Source: Euborellia annulipes (taxonomy: Eukaryota; Arthropoda; Insecta; Dermaptera; Anisolabididae). From it: a DNA stretch of 64,000 nucleotides. This document shows, piece after piece, positions 21,100-31,638 of the stretch. The stretch is taken from the NCBI GenBank assembly GCA_023213315.1, contig JAKCPI010005689.1:62001-126000 (forward strand), read 5' to 3'. The stretch's first letter is position 1. Every line of letters starts with the position of its first letter. The notes beneath the pieces are model-generated. The model worked only from the letters and a program-made list of their open reading frames with translations, made no database searches and was not told where the DNA came from. Both the position numbers and the translations under genes were made by a program.

Positions 21100-22387
21100 G
21101 TCTTTTTTTTGAGCGTATTTCATGCTTTTCGAGCAAATCGTCAAAATCATGATAGACGTGCAATTCTCGATCCTTATCGGTTCTCGCATGATCTAATCGT
21201 TGTTCAGGATCAACCAAAACGAGTGTATGACCATCATCAATCAGACGATCCACGCCCTCTAAAAACATACGTTTTCCTACGTCGTGGATCAGTGAAATCT
21301 GGGTTAAATCAATTACAATTGTGCTTTGGTCAGTCGTCTCGTCTTGTAAAATACGCAATAACATTTCAGCTTCGGTAAATTTCAATACGCCTCGAAGCAC
21401 ATACACACTCAATGATGCATCTTTCCCTGTACGATAATGGCTCTGTACAATGGTTTGTGCAGAAGGTGTACCTTCCATGAGGTGCAATCCCATGTCACGA
21501 GATAGGCGCTCTAAAATATCGATACCACGTATACTATGACCATGCTCATCTAGTCGAGGAGAAAAAGCAGCAATACTGACTTGACCTGGCAACACACCCA
21601 AAATACCGCCAGCTACACCACTTTTAGCTGGAATACCTACCGTTGAAAGCCAGTCACCTGCGGCATCATACATACCACAGCTCATCATTACACTGAGTAC
21701 TTGCCTAACCACAGAACGGTTCAATAGGCGTTTTCCAGTTTTAGGAACAACCCCACCATTGGCAAGTACACTGCCCATACGTACAAGATCTTTAACCGTC
21801 ACCAAAATCGCACATTGGCGAATATAACCATTCACAATATCGACAGGGTCAGTTTCTAAAATCCCCACAGTTCGCAACATATAACCGATCGAAAGATTAC
21901 GATAGGCTGTTTTGACTTCCGAATCGTAAACAGACTCATCAAAACTTAATTCACGTCCTGCAAGCTCGCTCATAAAACGGCGTAGAATTTCTGCACTATG
22001 TAGACCATGTTTGACCTGAATCAATGAATGTACAGTAATTGCGCCAGAGTTGATCATCGGGTTTTTCGGACGACCATCTTTACCCAATGAAATTTCATTG
22101 AAGGCTTCCCCAGAAGGTTCTACCCCAACTTTATCGAGTACCGCATCAATGCCAAGCTGTTGCATAACATAGGCATAGACAAAAGGCTTAGAAATCGACT
22201 GAATGGTGAATTCGGTATCATCATCGCCAATCGAATAAATTTCACCATCTACCGTAGACATGGCTAAAGCCAATCGGTCTGGGTTTGCATTTGCCAACTC
22301 TGGAATATAGTCAGCTAGATGCCCGCTATTATCTACCTCACAGGCTTCTATCACATTTGCCAAATAATCTGGGAGAGGGGTTTTCAT
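21074..22387 (-). CDS. glsA: Glutaminase with C-terminal STAS domain
   Basis: Hydrolyses glutamine to glutamate and ammonia. The serine-dependent beta-lactamase-like fold has Ser64-x-x-Lys67 in TIQSISKPFVY, NPMINSGAI, and KSGVAGGILGVLPGQ. Residues from about 325 form a STAS domain (STIVIDLTQISLIHDVGKRMFLEG), making 437 residues against about 300 for plain glutaminase. The last residues (RLITTSQHF) overlap the convergent AraC gene by 26 bp. With one base fewer in the eight-T run at 21103-21110 the protein would end ...IRSKKDL and the overlap would almost vanish. Confidence 0.92.
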   Translation of the reverse strand: MKTPLPDYLANVIEACEVDNSGHLADYIPELANANPDRLALAMSTVDGEIYSIGDDDTEFTIQSISKPFVYAYVMQQLGIDAVLDKVGVEPSGEAFNEISLGKDGRPKNPMINSGAITVHSLIQVKHGLHSAEILRRFMSELAGRELSFDESVYDSEVKTAYRNLSIGYMLRTVGILETDPVDIVNGYIRQCAILVTVKDLVRMGSVLANGGVVPKTGKRLLNRSVVRQVLSVMMSCGMYDAAGDWLSTVGIPAKSGVAGGILGVLPGQVSIAAFSPRLDEHGHSIRGIDILERLSRDMGLHLMEGTPSAQTIVQSHYRTGKDASLSVYVLRGVLKFTEAEMLLRILQDETTDQSTIVIDLTQISLIHDVGKRMFLEGVDRLIDDGHTLVLVDPEQRLDHARTDKDRELHVYHDFDDLLEKHEIRSKKRLITTSQHF

Positions 22388-22564
22388 GGTGAGTAACCTT
22401 AAATGAGGAGATTTACACTTTCGAGCATTTTTTCAGCACAACCAGCTGATAATATTAAAATTATACTTTTTGAATGAATTAAAAATCACGATATAAGTAT
22501 TGTAATTCCGATGCCTGATTTATTTCAAGCTCATTATACCTTTTTCAAAACTTTAAATAGAGGA

Positions 22565-23047
22565 TTAGATTATTCTTTCTACAAATAACACTCCATTTAA
22601 ATGATCGACTTCATGTTGAACAATACGAGCAGGAAAACCGTGAAAAATTGTCTCTACCACGTTACCTTCTAGTGTTAAGTATTTAACCTTGACCATTTCT
22701 GCACGTTCAACTTGTCCACGTTCATCTGGCACACTTAAACAGCCCTCTTCGCCCAAACAAGTTTCACTCGAAAACTCCAAAATCTCTGGATTTACCATCA
22801 CCACCGCATCCATTTCAGGAGCATCTGGATAACGTGGATTTGGTCGAGATGCCACAATAATCACTCGTTTAGAGATGTAAACTTGCGGTGCAGCAATACC
22901 AACACCGTTACGTTCAAGCATAGTGGCATGCATAGCGGCTGCAAGCTCATAAAGCCAATCACTGTTCAACTCAATTGATGAGACAGGTGCAGCAATCAGT
23001 TTTAAAATGTCTTCACCTTGCTTGGCAACTGGTAAAATCACGCTCAT
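22565..23047 (-). CDS. def: Peptide deformylase
   Basis: 160 residues from the ATG at 23047; an extension to 23065 begins at a weak codon. Removes the N-formyl group from nascent proteins. All three metal/catalytic motifs are present: GVGIAAPQ, EEGCLSVP and QHEVDHLNG. Stand-alone, not next to fmt, so it is probably an additional deformylase paralogue (inference). Confidence 0.92.
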   Translation of the reverse strand: MSVILPVAKQGEDILKLIAAPVSSIELNSDWLYELAAAMHATMLERNGVGIAAPQVYISKRVIIVASRPNPRYPDAPEMDAVVMVNPEILEFSSETCLGEEGCLSVPDERGQVERAEMVKVKYLTLEGNVVETIFHGFPARIVQHEVDHLNGVLFVERII

Positions 23048-23286
23048 CCCTTGGCCTCTAATCAAATTAGGTTTTACTTATTTTATTGTGTCGCTGAACG
23101 ACTCAAAAGAAAAGCGATTCCTTCATCTGTTTTTGTTTCATCTAAAGCAATTTTTTGTTTTAAACAATTTTTATTCTTCATGGAACACAGTTTATCTAGG
23201 GATCGATCATACAAAATATCCTCCATTTACTTTTAATTCACTTTTCCATTAATATCCAAACTTCGATTACAACAATTAAGTAAAAA

Positions 23287-24585
23287 ATGGATCAAGAATT
23301 AACCTTGCAGGATGCGAACTATCTGAATAAAGAAGATAAAAGAACTCTCGCCCTTTCTTCTCTGGGCGGTGCTTTAGAGTTTTACGATTTTGTGATTTAT
23401 GTATTCTACGCCAAAATCATTTCCGACTTATTTTTCCCAAGCACACTCAGTCCGTTTTGGGCCATGCTGAATACTTACGGTATTTTTGCAGCAGGTTACT
23501 TTTTCAGACCGCTAGGTGGAGTCGTTATGGCTCACTTTGGAGATCTGGTCGGGCGTAAAAAACTATTCTCGCTTTCTATTTTGCTGATGGCTCTGCCTAC
23601 CCTGTTTATCGGGATTTTGCCCACTTTTGAAAATATTGGTTATTTGGCACCGCTGCTTTTATTGCTCATGCGTGTTGTGCAAGGTATTGCGATTGGTGGT
23701 GAAATTCCGGCTGCATGGACATTTGTGTCTGAACACGTACCTGAAAGAAAAATTGGACTGGCAAATGGTTTATTAACTGCCGGACTATCTTTAGGAATTT
23801 TGTTGGGTGCACTGATGTCGCTATGGATCTCGCTTAATTTTAGTGAGGGGCAAATCCATGACTGGGCTTGGCGTATACCATTTATTGCAGGCGGTATTTT
23901 TGGCCTAGTCGCACTTTATTTACGAACCTATTTAAAAGAAACACCCGTGTTTAAAGCCATGCAGGCACGTAAAGAAATCTCCAAAGAAATGCCAGTGAAG
24001 CAAGTGTTAACAACTCATAAAACAGCCGTTGTTATTGGCATGTTATTTACATGGTTTTTAACAGGTTGCGTGGTAGTGGTGATTTTAGCCATGCCAAATT
24101 TATTAATTGGTTCATTTGGTTTTGAACGTGCACAAACTTTTGAAATGCAAAGTGCAGCCATTGTCATGCAAATGGTCGGCTGTATTTTGGCAGGTTATTT
24201 TGCTGATCGTTTTGGCTGTGGCAGAGTCATGATGGTAGGTGCTCTTGCTGTGGCACTTACAGCAGCATTTTTTTATAACAGTTTAGGTCACGCCGCACAT
24301 TCAACCATTTTTGGTTTATATATGTTGTTGGGTCTATGCTCAGGTACTGTCGGCATGGTTTCGAGCAGCATGGTCAAAATGTTCCCCGCGCCTGTTCGCT
24401 TCTCGGGCATTTCATTTTCTTATAATTTGTCTTATGCAATTGTGGGTGGTATGACACTGCCTTTAGTTCATTGGCTCAGTCAATATAGTGATATTGGTGC
24501 GATGTATTATATTTTCGCGCTGACTATTTTAGCCTTTGTAACCGCTTTTGTATTTTGGAATAAGTTTGAGAAATCCAGATATTAA
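23287..24585 (+). CDS. MFS transporter, metabolite:H+ symporter (MHS/ProP-like) family
   Basis: 432 residues, twelve hydrophobic segments. MHS signatures are LGGALEFYDFVIYVFYAK at helix 1, YFFRPLGGVVMAHFGDLVGRK after helix 2, and RVVQGIAIGGEIPAAWTFVSEHVPERK. Members carry proline/betaine, citrate, shikimate and aromatic acids. It lies beside the catabolic cluster but points toward it and is closed by its own terminator. It may supply the cluster's substrate (inference). Confidence 0.9.
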   Translation: MDQELTLQDANYLNKEDKRTLALSSLGGALEFYDFVIYVFYAKIISDLFFPSTLSPFWAMLNTYGIFAAGYFFRPLGGVVMAHFGDLVGRKKLFSLSILLMALPTLFIGILPTFENIGYLAPLLLLLMRVVQGIAIGGEIPAAWTFVSEHVPERKIGLANGLLTAGLSLGILLGALMSLWISLNFSEGQIHDWAWRIPFIAGGIFGLVALYLRTYLKETPVFKAMQARKEISKEMPVKQVLTTHKTAVVIGMLFTWFLTGCVVVVILAMPNLLIGSFGFERAQTFEMQSAAIVMQMVGCILAGYFADRFGCGRVMMVGALAVALTAAFFYNSLGHAAHSTIFGLYMLLGLCSGTVGMVSSSMVKMFPAPVRFSGISFSYNLSYAIVGGMTLPLVHWLSQYSDIGAMYYIFALTILAFVTAFVFWNKFEKSRY

Positions 24586-24604
24586 AAGTGTTCATTCATT
24601 AAAT

Positions 24605-24634
24605 AAAAAAACCACGTCAGCTGCGTGGTTTTTT
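24605..24634. terminator. Bidirectional Rho-independent terminator
   Basis: AAAAACCACG-TCAGCTG-CGTGGTTTTTT between the convergent MHS transporter and porin genes. Confidence 0.87.
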
Positions 24635-24647
24635 ATTGCCGTTCACT

Positions 24648-25844
24648 TTAGAAAGTAAATCCGATATTAAAGTTCAAACGGTACAGCCACTTATCACTAT
24701 TTGGTGAGCTGGCAGAGGTATAACCCGTTGAGTTGGTTGCCCCACCAATAATATTTGAGTTTTTACCCCACGTATAATCTGCCCAAACCATAAATGGCGA
24801 TGCAATAAACATCATGCCTGTAGTGTTCATTTGCGAATCTGACCAATCATCACGTTTTTTATCGAGATAGCTATAGTCATTATAAAACTTAATAGCTTTT
24901 AGCTTGCCCATATTGGTCACAGGCAAAGTATAGGCAAGATTTAAACTAGCAATCGTCCCTTCCGAAGCAATGAAATAGGCAGGTGTGAAACCATTATTGC
25001 CCATTAAAGTCATGTCACTATTTACACCGTCCGGGTTTTTAGCATCGTATTGATAGTGAATGACTGAGCTTTGTAAATTAAAGCGTTTGTAGTTGTTGTC
25101 AGTATGCAAACCGACTGCATAATACTTGCCATCTTTATCAGTCATTTTATTATGTAACTGGGCAATTGCACCAGACACACCAACCTCTTGTTTACCAAAG
25201 TCAGTTTCTAACTTACGTACAATGCGAGTATTAAACTGATGGCGCTTTTCATTCTGGTAGGCTTTTTGAGATGGAAATGCGTTTTCTTCCAAGTCATCGT
25301 AAGTTGCACTTTCAGGCGAATAACGCAAATTGGTCTCTAGCATTTGCGGGTAATAACCGAGTTTTACATCCCAATCTTTGTCGTGATAATTCCAGTTAAT
25401 CCCTGGTGCAATATTGTTGCCATAACCTAAAAAGAACGGAATGTGATAGGTCCAGCCATTTTGCGGATATGGATAAATCGTAAATGGTTTATAGACCAAA
25501 CCTGCTTCAATACTGTTATTAGCATCCAAGTTATAGCCGACATATGCTTTTTCAATAGACGTTTTTTGTTGATCTTGGAACAGATAGCTGGCATTGATAT
25601 AAGCATCATCAAACTTGCCTTTTAGGTCGACCCTAAAAATATCAAAATAGAGTTTACCAAAACCACGGTTTGGCCCTTCCCAATCTTCATAACGCTGATT
25701 TAACCGAACCACCCCACCTAACTTTAACGAGTCGGTACCATCATCACTTTTCCATTCAAGTAATGAATCTTTTGCAAATGCACTTACACTCATCCCCATG
25801 GTTAGTGGTGCAATGAATGCCATGATCAATGAAGTCTTTTTCAT
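24648..25844 (-). CDS. Outer-membrane porin, last gene of the catabolic cluster
   Basis: 398 residues with a signal peptide (...MGMSVSAFA-K) and a beta-barrel pattern of alternating aromatic/polar strands that ends in Phe (LNFNIGFTF), as needed for barrel assembly. The N-terminal LKLGGVVRLNQRYEDW recalls phosphate-selective/OprP-like and aromatic-acid porins. Separated by about 155 bp from the ThDP enzyme gene. Probably the outer-membrane entry route for the cluster's substrate. Confidence 0.8.
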   Translation of the reverse strand: MKKTSLIMAFIAPLTMGMSVSAFAKDSLLEWKSDDGTDSLKLGGVVRLNQRYEDWEGPNRGFGKLYFDIFRVDLKGKFDDAYINASYLFQDQQKTSIEKAYVGYNLDANNSIEAGLVYKPFTIYPYPQNGWTYHIPFFLGYGNNIAPGINWNYHDKDWDVKLGYYPQMLETNLRYSPESATYDDLEENAFPSQKAYQNEKRHQFNTRIVRKLETDFGKQEVGVSGAIAQLHNKMTDKDGKYYAVGLHTDNNYKRFNLQSSVIHYQYDAKNPDGVNSDMTLMGNNGFTPAYFIASEGTIASLNLAYTLPVTNMGKLKAIKFYNDYSYLDKKRDDWSDSQMNTTGMMFIASPFMVWADYTWGKNSNIIGGATNSTGYTSASSPNSDKWLYRLNFNIGFTF

Positions 25845-25999
25845 CTCTACATCCTTGATTGAGTTCCAGCGTCCTGCTGGAACTTTATTTGTTTTACCTG
25901 TAAAACTTCGTTTTTATTGTTTTTTAGATAAAAAAATATATCTAAAAAAAGGATGGCTTAGCAGCTCCCATCGCATATGTACTAAACCATCCAAACTGG

Positions 26000-27641
26000 T
26001 TAATACAGTTTCTTTTGCGGTGGACCCGCAAAGTTTAATGGGCCAATCGAGTTCATATCGAGCTCAATCACGGTCGGTCCTTCGAATGCAACCGCCTCTT
26101 GAATAACAGTTTTAAATTCATCTGCACTACCGACTTTCCAGCTCTTAACCCCCATTGATTCGCCAAGAAGTTTGTAGTCTGGTGTATGCAATTCATTGAA
26201 ATACTGACGACCACCAAAGTAGTTATTTTGAATGCCACGCATTACGCCATAACCACCGTCATTCATAATCATTAAGACCATATTGGTGTTTTCTTGCACC
26301 ATGGTTGCAATTTCGCCAATGCCAAGCATTAAGCCACCATCTCCGACCAAACCAATCACTTTTTTATCAGGATTGGCAACCGAAGCACCGATTGCAGTTG
26401 CAAGACCTAAACCAATTGCACCAGCGAGTGAGTGAATATTTTGGTTCGGTGCTTGTACAGGGAATAAGCGGCTGCCCCATGTACTACCTGACATGGTGAT
26501 GTCACGTACAAAAATGCCATCTTGAGGTAAAGCTGCACGCAAGTGATCACAAATTAAAGCGTATTGGTCGATTTGCTTACGCAACGCATCAATCGCAGCT
26601 TGTTTTGCAGCAACTACAGCCGTATCGTAATCGGCATCAACTTTTGAAGTACCTTGAAGTTGTTCCAACACACGTGTTAAGACATCTTTAGCATCGCCAC
26701 AAATGAAGTTACGGATTTTGTAATTACGTTGCTGAGCCACTGGGTTTGCATCTACCTGAATAATGTTTTCAGGGAATTCAACCGAATAAGTTTTGGTTTC
26801 ATTACTACGTAAACGAGAACCTACCACAACCATTAAGTCAGCATCTTTTAATAACTGCTCAACCGCTGCCGAGTTGTGGAATGCACCTAAACTACGTGGA
26901 TGATCATCTGGCAATACACCGCGACCATGCGTAGATGACACCACCCGGAATACCTAAATCTGCAATTGCTTTGACTTCGGCAACGCTATTTAAAGTTCCA
27001 CCACCAATCCAGAAAATTGGACGTTTTGCTTTTTTGATTTCACTCACAAGAAGATCAATTTCAGCTTGATCCGCTTGTGGTAATTGCAATGCTTTGACTG
27101 GCCCAAGGTTAAGTGGCAAATCAATTTCTGCCGCTTGTACATCAATTGGCAATTCAACACTTACCGGCCCCATTGGAACAGTCGTTGCCACACGGATGGC
27201 TTCACGAATTACACCAATTGCATTATCTGGACTGGTAATACGAAATGCAGCTTTGCTTGATGCACGTAAAAACGTAAGTTGATCTTTAGTTTCGTGGATG
27301 AAGCTTGCATCGCGGTCAAGATATTCGCGCTCAACCTGACCTGTTAAATGCAATACAGGGCTGGCTGCATTCATTGCTTCAATGAGTGAACCCACCGCAT
27401 TACCAGCCCCAGCACCAGTACTAGTCAGTGCTACACCCAAGCCCTTAAAGCGTGAATGTGCGTCTGCCATAGTTACCGCACCCGCTTCACCACGCGCAGC
27501 AACAAAGCGCATTTTTTCACGGCGCCCTACTGCATCGGCAATAGGTAAATTGTGGATGGAAATAACACCATAAATACTCTCAACTTGGTGCGCTTCTAAA
27601 ACTCTTGCGATTGCTTCGCCTACATTTACACGTTCAGTCAT
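26000..27641 (-). pseudogene. ThDP-dependent enzyme (acetolactate synthase/2-oxoacid decarboxylase-like), frameshifted
   Basis: About 547 residues in three-domain order: pyrimidine domain with catalytic Glu in AARGEAGAVTMADAHSR, central domain (RPIFWIGGGT), and ThDP domain GDGGLMLGIGEIATMVQENTNMVLMIMNDGG (GDG through N). The frame breaks at 26944-26946, where removing one base of the GGG run (CCC on plus) joins DLGIP to VVSSTHGRGVLPDDHP. In the cluster it is most likely a decarboxylase or carboligase of a 2-oxoacid, giving an aldehyde for the next enzyme (inference). It lacks an ilvN neighbour, so it is not the anabolic enzyme. Confidence 0.85.
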
Positions 27642-27679
27642 GTCTGTTCCTCAAAATTTGTTTTCAGTCCTTGAATCTA

Positions 27680-29146
27680 TTAGTCGCACCAAGGGTTAGG
27701 CTGTTCATTCAGCCCCATATAAATACTCTTTTGCTGCATGTACGATAAAATGCCCAAACGGCCTTTTTCGCGCCCAATACCACTGTCTTTAAAGCCACCA
27801 AACGGCGCACTAATCGAGAACTTTTTGTAGGTATTAATCCACACTGTTCCCACTTCTAACACACGTGCAATACGCCAAGCTTTACGGTAGCTTTCAGTCC
27901 AGATGCCTGCTGCAAGACCGAAACAACTGTCATTGGCTTGAGCAATCAAATCTTGTTCGTTGTCATATTTCATGACGACTAAAACAGGGCCAAAATCTCT
28001 TCCTGACAGGTTTGGGCACTATTACTTAAACCCGTAATAATGGTGGGTAAGTAATAACTGCCTTTGGCATAGTCACCAGTTGTTAATGCTTCGCCACCCA
28101 CCAAAACTTGACCACCTTCGCTTTTAGCAAGCTGCACATAGCGATCAACCGACTGCAAATGTTTGTCATTTACGAGTGGCCCTAAATGCACACCAGCCTG
28201 TTCAGGATGGCCCACGCGTAAGCCTTTGGTAATTTCAACCAGACGCGTTAAAAACTGATCGTAAAGACTGCTATGAATAAACAAGCGAGAACCTGCGATA
28301 CACGCTTGGCCTGCCGAACTAAAAATACCGTACGCGACACCTTTGGCAGCCAGTTCTACATCGGCATCCGGTAAAACGATTGTTGGTGATTTTCCACCTA
28401 GCTCAAGCGAAGTGGTAATGAGTTTGTCCGCTGCAATATGAGCCAAATGACGACCCGTGGTTGTTCCTCCCGTAAAAGAGATTTTACGAACCAACGGATG
28501 TTGAGCAATTGCATCACCAACGACAGAACCACGACCAACTAGCACACTGAGTAAGCCTTTAGGTAAACCTGCTTCTTCAAAAATTTTGGCAAGTTCTAAA
28601 GCAATGAGTGATGTTGCTTCTGCTGGCTTTAGCACCACGGCATTTCCTGCTGCTAAAGCTGGAGCAAGCTTTTGAACTTCACTTGCAATTGGAGAGTTCC
28701 AAGGCGTAATTGCTGCCACAACACCTACAGGTTCATGCACGCTCATGGTCATAAAGTCTGGAGCGCGTTGAGTGGTTAACTCATCATTCAGCGTTTCACA
28801 TGCTGCTGCAACATAACGTGCAGTTGCCGCAGCACTCATCACCAAACCACGAGTTTCAGTTAAAGGCTTACCGTTATCGCGTGTTTGAAGTTTTGCCAAT
28901 TCATCTACACGTGCTTCAATAATGTCTGCAACTTTGTAAAGAATACGTGCGCGCTCATGCGGTAAACTGTTTCTCCAGCTGGGTTGACGCCAAGCCTGAT
29001 CAGCCTTTTTCAATTGCTTCATTCACATCTTCAAGCGTTGCCGTTGAAATCTCTGCATTGACAGACTGATCTGCCGGAAACAGGCTTTGGATGACCGCAC
29101 CGCGGCCCAAACGCCATTCACCTGCAATATAAATTTCCTTTGCCAT
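27680..29146 (-). pseudogene. NAD(P)-dependent aldehyde dehydrogenase, frameshifted twice
   Basis: A full-length ALDH of about 490 residues in three pieces. The start is ATG 29144-29146 (MAKEIYIAG) with AAGGA eight bases upstream. First break 29004-29010 (one extra base in the GG/AAAAA run, NEAIEKG against EKADQAWRQPSW). Second break 27992-27995 (one base missing from the TTTT run; restores EEIFGPVLVVMKYDN). Catalytic features are intact: SLELGGKSPTI, the active Cys in SSAGQACIAGSRL, and APFGGFKDSGIGREKG. Probably oxidises the aldehyde made by the adjacent ThDP enzyme. Confidence 0.88.
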
Positions 29147-29159
29147 GGTCAAATCCTTC

Positions 29160-29951
29160 TTAAATCTGTATTGCTTCGACACTGTTGCGACAAGCACGAA
29201 TCACGCTAAGCGCAGCCAAAGTTGATGTTTTCGGGTTACTTGCTAACGGCACGCCAACCAGTTCAATGGTCATTTGCCCAAAGCCGCCTTCTGCCACAAT
29301 GGTGTGTTTGTTTTTGTTGATGGTTGGATCAACTGTTAACTCGACCATGGTTTCATCCATTCCAAGCCCAGCAAGTGCAATCGTTGCAGCGACGTTGGCA
29401 TTGGCCGGAAATTTCATGGCAGCTTCACGAGCAGTTCCAGTGAAAAAAACCGTAGCTTCAGACACATGATCTAAATCGACCAATTGTTCTGCATAACTTC
29501 CCTTCCAGCTTTTTGGACTTTTACAGCCTTTGTAAGTGACTTTTTGCAAACCACCTTCTTTGGCTGCTGAAATACCGTCAATGCCAGCAATGGCACCTGC
29601 GAGTAAATGCAGATGGGCATTATTTTCTTCAGCGGTTTGTTTGAGCTGAATTAGAAAATCGCTATCAGCTAAAGTTCCAACCGAAATCAGTCCTATAGTC
29701 CAACCTTTCGCTAAAACCTTTTGAGCATGCTCTTTCACTGCTGCTTGACCTGCCACCTCAATGACATAGTCTGGCGCACCATCACATTGCTCAATATCTG
29801 AAATCACCTGAATCTCTGAAGACACTTGTGATTGAACTTTTTCAACGCTACGAGACGGTACGACAATCCATTTCAGTTGCAAATCTTGAGGCAAATGTGC
29901 ATGCACTTCTGCTGCCATTGCGCCAAAACCAATCATCATCAACTTTTTCAT
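29160..29951 (-). CDS. Aspartate dehydrogenase (NadX-like)
   Basis: 263 residues. N-terminal Rossmann fold (MIGFGAMAAEV). Central family signature AGAIAGIDGISAAKEGGL with the catalytic His region, then MKFPANANVAATIALAGLG. NadX-type enzymes convert L-aspartate and oxaloacetate/iminoaspartate with NAD(P). In NAD synthesis the gene sits by nadA/nadC; here it is inside a ring-degradation cluster, so a different amino or imino acid may be handled (inference). Confidence 0.88.
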   Translation of the reverse strand: MKKLMMIGFGAMAAEVHAHLPQDLQLKWIVVPSRSVEKVQSQVSSEIQVISDIEQCDGAPDYVIEVAGQAAVKEHAQKVLAKGWTIGLISVGTLADSDFLIQLKQTAEENNAHLHLLAGAIAGIDGISAAKEGGLQKVTYKGCKSPKSWKGSYAEQLVDLDHVSEATVFFTGTAREAAMKFPANANVAATIALAGLGMDETMVELTVDPTINKNKHTIVAEGGFGQMTIELVGVPLASNPKTSTLAALSVIRACRNSVEAIQI

Positions 29952-29966
29952 GACAGCACCTGATAT

Positions 29967-30761
29967 TTATAAATGTTTATTAAAACCACCTGAGACATCG
30001 AGTGCCGCACCTGTGGTGTACGATGCCAATGGCGATGCCAAGAAAACTAAAGCACGAGCAGGTTCTTCAGGGCGGCCTAAACGTTGCATTGGAATACCGC
30101 GGTTTTTAGCAATATTGCCTGTCCACTCTTCCCATGACTGATTTAAGTCTGAGCGAGTTTCATAACGTCGTTTCCACTGTGCAGATTCAACCATCCCAAG
30201 CAAAATTGAGTTCACACGAACACCATACTGAGTAAACTCATGAGCCAAAGAATGCGTCAAATTCAACAACGCCGCTCGTGCTGATGAAGTCGCAATCATG
30301 TGTGGCTCTGGTTGTAACGCTAATAAAGAGTTCACATTGGTAATCGAAGCATTTGCCGACTGTTTTAAATCTTCAAGAAAAGCCCGAACCGGATGCAACA
30401 CACTGAAATATTTCAGCTCAATTTCTTTCATCCAGTCTTCATCTTGCGTATTTTCAAAATTTGAAACACGGCCTTGTCCAGCATTGTTAATCAGCATATC
30501 AACATTGCCCAAATTGAGTTTTACGTCTTTGGCAAATTGTTGAACTTCTTCTTTTTTCAACACATTACAGGCTTTGGTAAAAATATTGGCATGCGGATAT
30601 TTTTCTAAAATATAGTGCTTAGAAGCATTTAAACGCTCTTCATCACGACCACACCAAGCTACTTTTGCACCCTCTGCAACCAGTATTTCAACAGCAGCCA
30701 GCCCAATCCCAGAGGAGCCACCCGTAACAACTGCAACTTTTCCTTCAACTTGGAAGCTCAT
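29967..30761 (-). CDS. Short-chain dehydrogenase/reductase
   Basis: 264 residues with TGGSSGIGLAA, NNAGQGR, and an unusual catalytic stretch TSSARAAL where classical SDRs have YxxxK. I see no tyrosine at the expected place, so it may be catalytically atypical or a divergent relative (as in some 'SDR family oxidoreductase' of aromatic clusters). Ends GGFNKHL. Six-gene co-directional context with the cluster. Confidence 0.85.
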   Translation of the reverse strand: MSFQVEGKVAVVTGGSSGIGLAAVEILVAEGAKVAWCGRDEERLNASKHYILEKYPHANIFTKACNVLKKEEVQQFAKDVKLNLGNVDMLINNAGQGRVSNFENTQDEDWMKEIELKYFSVLHPVRAFLEDLKQSANASITNVNSLLALQPEPHMIATSSARAALLNLTHSLAHEFTQYGVRVNSILLGMVESAQWKRRYETRSDLNQSWEEWTGNIAKNRGIPMQRLGRPEEPARALVFLASPLASYTTGAALDVSGGFNKHL

Positions 30762-30776
30762 AATCCTTAATCTCTC

Positions 30777-31608
30777 TTACGATTGTTCCTGAATCGTCAA
30801 CATAATTTGGTTAAATGCTTGCGGTTGGTCGACATAACTTAAATGTCCTGCATCTTGGATGATGTAGTGCTGTTCCAACTGCAATTCCTGAGCAAGCTCT
30901 TGTATACCTAACGCAGGAGTGATTTGATCTTGCTGCCCTGCAATCACTGTGCATGGGACTTTTAAATCTGTTAAATAATGACGTATTTCGTCATAGGCAA
31001 GTAAGTACGATGCATGTGTAAAACCCTTTAAGGTCAACTGCTGCATCACCTCTGAAACTAAAGCTAAGGCTTGTGGCTCTTGTTTATAAATCAAATGAGG
31101 CCCACGGCTTTCAGCCATCCCTTTAGCGCCTAACTCTTTAAGCATTTTTGGTCTTTTTTCAAAAACCTGAATTTGTGTTTGTTCATCTTGACGTTGGTAG
31201 CCTTGAGCCAAATTGGCGATCACCAAATGCTCTACTCGCTCTGGGTAAAGTGCAGCAAATGCACTCGCCTGTAAGGCACCTAGTGAGTGGCCAACAACAA
31301 TGGCTTTTTCAATTTTTAAAACTTCAAATAGCGCTGCCAAACGCTTTGCATAATCTGTGGCATTTGGTTGGTCAGTTAAAAGTTCATCTGATTTGCCATA
31401 GCCCGAGTGCGTCCCAGGCAATGACATGAAAATGATGAGACAGCACTTCAAGTTGGTTCACCCATGAAGCAGAACCTGAACTAATGCCATGTAACAATAC
31501 GAGGTATTCGCCCTGACCGGCTTCTCGATATGCTTGTTGCTGGCCTTGTACAGTCACCGTTTTAACTGGAAATTCTGCTAACTTTTCAATGAGTGTCATC
31601 ATTTTCAT
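30777..31608 (-). pseudogene. Alpha/beta hydrolase, frameshifted
   Basis: About 276 residues with oxyanion/HG region LLHGISSGSASWV, nucleophile elbow GHSLGALQA, Asp in AGQQDQITP and catalytic His in DAGHLSYVDQP. The frame breaks at 31402-31404; removing one base of the GGG run (CCC on plus) restores AWDALGYGKSDEL. In context it is a likely hydrolase of the ring-cleavage product or of an ester intermediate. Confidence 0.85.
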
Positions 31609-31638
31609 TCCTTTCCCTTAACTCACATCATCAAGCGC

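Noticed and set aside
25427..25625. Open frames on both strands inside the porin gene
   Set aside because: Shadows of a well-supported gene; the same applies to the many short frames inside metH, the ALDH, betA and others.
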